Positions 5,012-5,911 of a stretch of DNA of 5,911 nt are shown one piece after another (position 1 is the stretch's first letter; each line of letters starts with the position of its first letter). Source of the DNA: Acidobacteriota bacterium (GTDB lineage: Bacteria; Acidobacteriota; Terriglobia; Acidiferrales; UBA7541); assembly GCA_003224075.1 (NCBI GenBank), contig QHYF01000129.1:1-5911 (forward strand), written 5' to 3'. Under the pieces are notes generated by a model that saw only the letters and a list, made by a program, of their open reading frames with translations, did not search any database and was not told where the DNA came from. A program made the translations under genes and the position numbers.

Positions 5012-5911
5012 GTACGCCAAACGGAATTCAATCCGCACGCGCGCCGGAAAATCCACCGGCTGGCCTTCGCGCTTGGCCGGTTTGAATTTAATTTGTTGCG
5101 CCGCGCGAGTCGCGGCTTCATCGAGACCATGACCCAAACCGCTCACGACGCGGTTCACCTGGACGGTGCCGTTTGCCAGGAACACCATTTCAAGAACAAC
5201 GTCACCTTCTATTTTTAGAGTACGCCCTTCTGCGGTGTACACGGGGCGTGGTTTGTCCAGAATGGCAACAGGCGTCGTGTCGCCTTCGCTTGCCACGGCT
5301 TTTTTCTTTGGCGCTTCCGTCGCCACGGTTTGATCCGCAAATCCTGTCGACTGGATCGTACCGCGTTTCGCGGGCGGTGGAGGATTCGCTATTCCATTGC
5401 CGAAGCCCGTGCTCGCCACGGTGCCGCGAATTCCTTTATCGCCGCCTGTGCCGTTGCCATATCCGGGCCCGCCCGGCAAAGCCGGCGAGCCGCGTCGATT
5501 GACGTTCGTGCCCTTGTTCGGATCACCCTTGCCCGGAATTCCGTTGGGATCGCCGAATCCTCCGGTTTGTACTTTGTTCAACGGAGCAACCACCGTGGCC
5601 GGTGCGGCGCTCCCCATGGAGAGATTGCCTACCTTCACGTCATCCTTCGGCCTCTTCGGCTGGTTCGTCGGTACGTCAATTTTCACCTTGTCAAAAGCGG
5701 CATTCAGTTCCACGGGCTTCGCTTCTACCGTCCGCAGCTTCGGCGCCTCCGCCTTCGCCGTCAGGAAGACGTGCGGCTGCTTCGGGTTTAGCTTCACCGG
5801 TTCAGGATCGACCGGCTTTGGCTCCGGCGGCTTAACTTTGGGTTTGACCTCCGGAGGGGGCGGCGCGACCGGGATTTCCGTGACCGGCTGCATCAGCTCC
5901 ACAATGTGAAA
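5009..5911 (-). CDS. TonB-family energy transducer, N-terminus outside window
   Basis: C-terminal 300 residues of a TonB-type protein, which passes proton-motive energy from the ExbB/ExbD complex in the inner membrane to outer-membrane TonB-dependent receptors. The frame is open to the window edge, so the N-terminal membrane anchor is outside; the GTG at 5902 is internal. Counting from the edge: residues 13-46 are Pro-rich with Lys/Glu (PPPPEVKPKVKPPEPKPV), the rigid periplasm-spanning part. Residues 114-195 are Gly-rich and contain a three-fold TGFG-like motif. Residues about 212-300 are the TonB C-terminal domain: RPVYTAEGRTLKIEGDVVLE, an NGTVQVNRVVSGLG strand-turn, HGLDEAATRAAQQIKFKPA and a final RVRIEFRLAY. 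The usual YPxxAxxxxxxG pattern is kept as VYTAEGRTLKIEG. It is upstream of the M48 gene in the same operon, with 13 bases between stop and start. Bacteria of this kind often carry several TonB paralogues, so no gene symbol is assigned. Confidence 0.92.
   Translation of the reverse strand, partial: FHIVELMQPVTEIPVAPPPPEVKPKVKPPEPKPVDPEPVKLNPKQPHVFLTAKAEAPKLRTVEAKPVELNAAFDKVKIDVPTNQPKRPKDDVKVGNLSMGSAAPATVVAPLNKVQTGGFGDPNGIPGKGDPNKGTNVNRRGSPALPGGPGYGNGTGGDKGIRGTVASTGFGNGIANPPPPAKRGTIQSTGFADQTVATEAPKKKAVASEGDTTPVAILDKPRPVYTAEGRTLKIEGDVVLEMVFLANGTVQVNRVVSGLGHGLDEAATRAAQQIKFKPAKREGQPVDFPARVRIEFRLAY

Noticed and set aside
4996..5130. N-terminal extension of 45 residues on the M48 protein starting at 5130
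   Set aside because: It would overlap the TonB C-terminal domain by about 120 bases and place a basic stretch in front of an evident signal peptide; the start at 4995 has a good ribosome binding site.
5397..5909. Long open frame on the plus strand (170 codons) opposite the TonB gene
   Set aside because: It lies wholly antisense to a clear TonB C-terminal domain; the low-complexity Gly/Pro codons of TonB give open antisense frames at this GC content. Its product has no recognisable domain.

Overview
The window is a GC-rich piece of bacterial chromosome holding six protein genes, two of them cut by the window ends. The best guess for the source is a Gram-negative, diderm bacterium of the Acidobacteriota. 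This rests on three things: a TonB-type energy transducer with a C-terminus (LGHGLDEAA, FKPA, ending FRLAY) of a style I associate with acidobacterial TonB proteins; an exported M48 metalloprotease of a two-domain type common there; and an exported M20 peptidase of a type also common there. The lineage call is inference from recalled family resemblance, not from a search.

Left part (1-1147). The window opens inside a plus-strand gene for a classical short-chain dehydrogenase/reductase; its Rossmann half lies outside, but all four catalytic residues are present. Facing it is a minus-strand gene for a small Dabb-domain (stress-responsive alpha/beta barrel) protein with an unusual N-terminal export or anchor segment. 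The 151 bases between the Dabb gene and the next plus-strand gene form a divergent promoter region.

Middle (1148-3164). Two plus-strand genes, 22 bases apart and each with a good ribosome binding site, look like an operon: an unrecognised four- or five-helix membrane protein, then a secreted or lipid-anchored M20-family zinc peptidase with a complete active site.

Right part (3165-5911). Facing that operon, after a 58-base gap with a weak terminator hairpin, is a minus-strand pair read from right to left: a TonB energy transducer (N-terminus outside the window), then a periplasmic M48 zinc metalloprotease. The TonB stop codon forms part of the M48 gene's Shine-Dalgarno region, so the two are almost certainly cotranscribed and probably translationally coupled. 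The M48 protein has a LolA/RseB-like beta-rich front half, a HELGH protease core and an Ala/Pro-rich tail made by a 42-bp tandem repeat.

Four of the six products are predicted to act in or beyond the inner membrane, so the region leans towards envelope functions and peptide turnover. I see no mobile element, RNA gene, CRISPR array or clear sign of recent transfer. The most interesting parts are the TonB-M48 coupling, the M48 domain layout with its altered third zinc-site motif, and the minisatellite in its 3' end. I do not see a convincing wholly new system.
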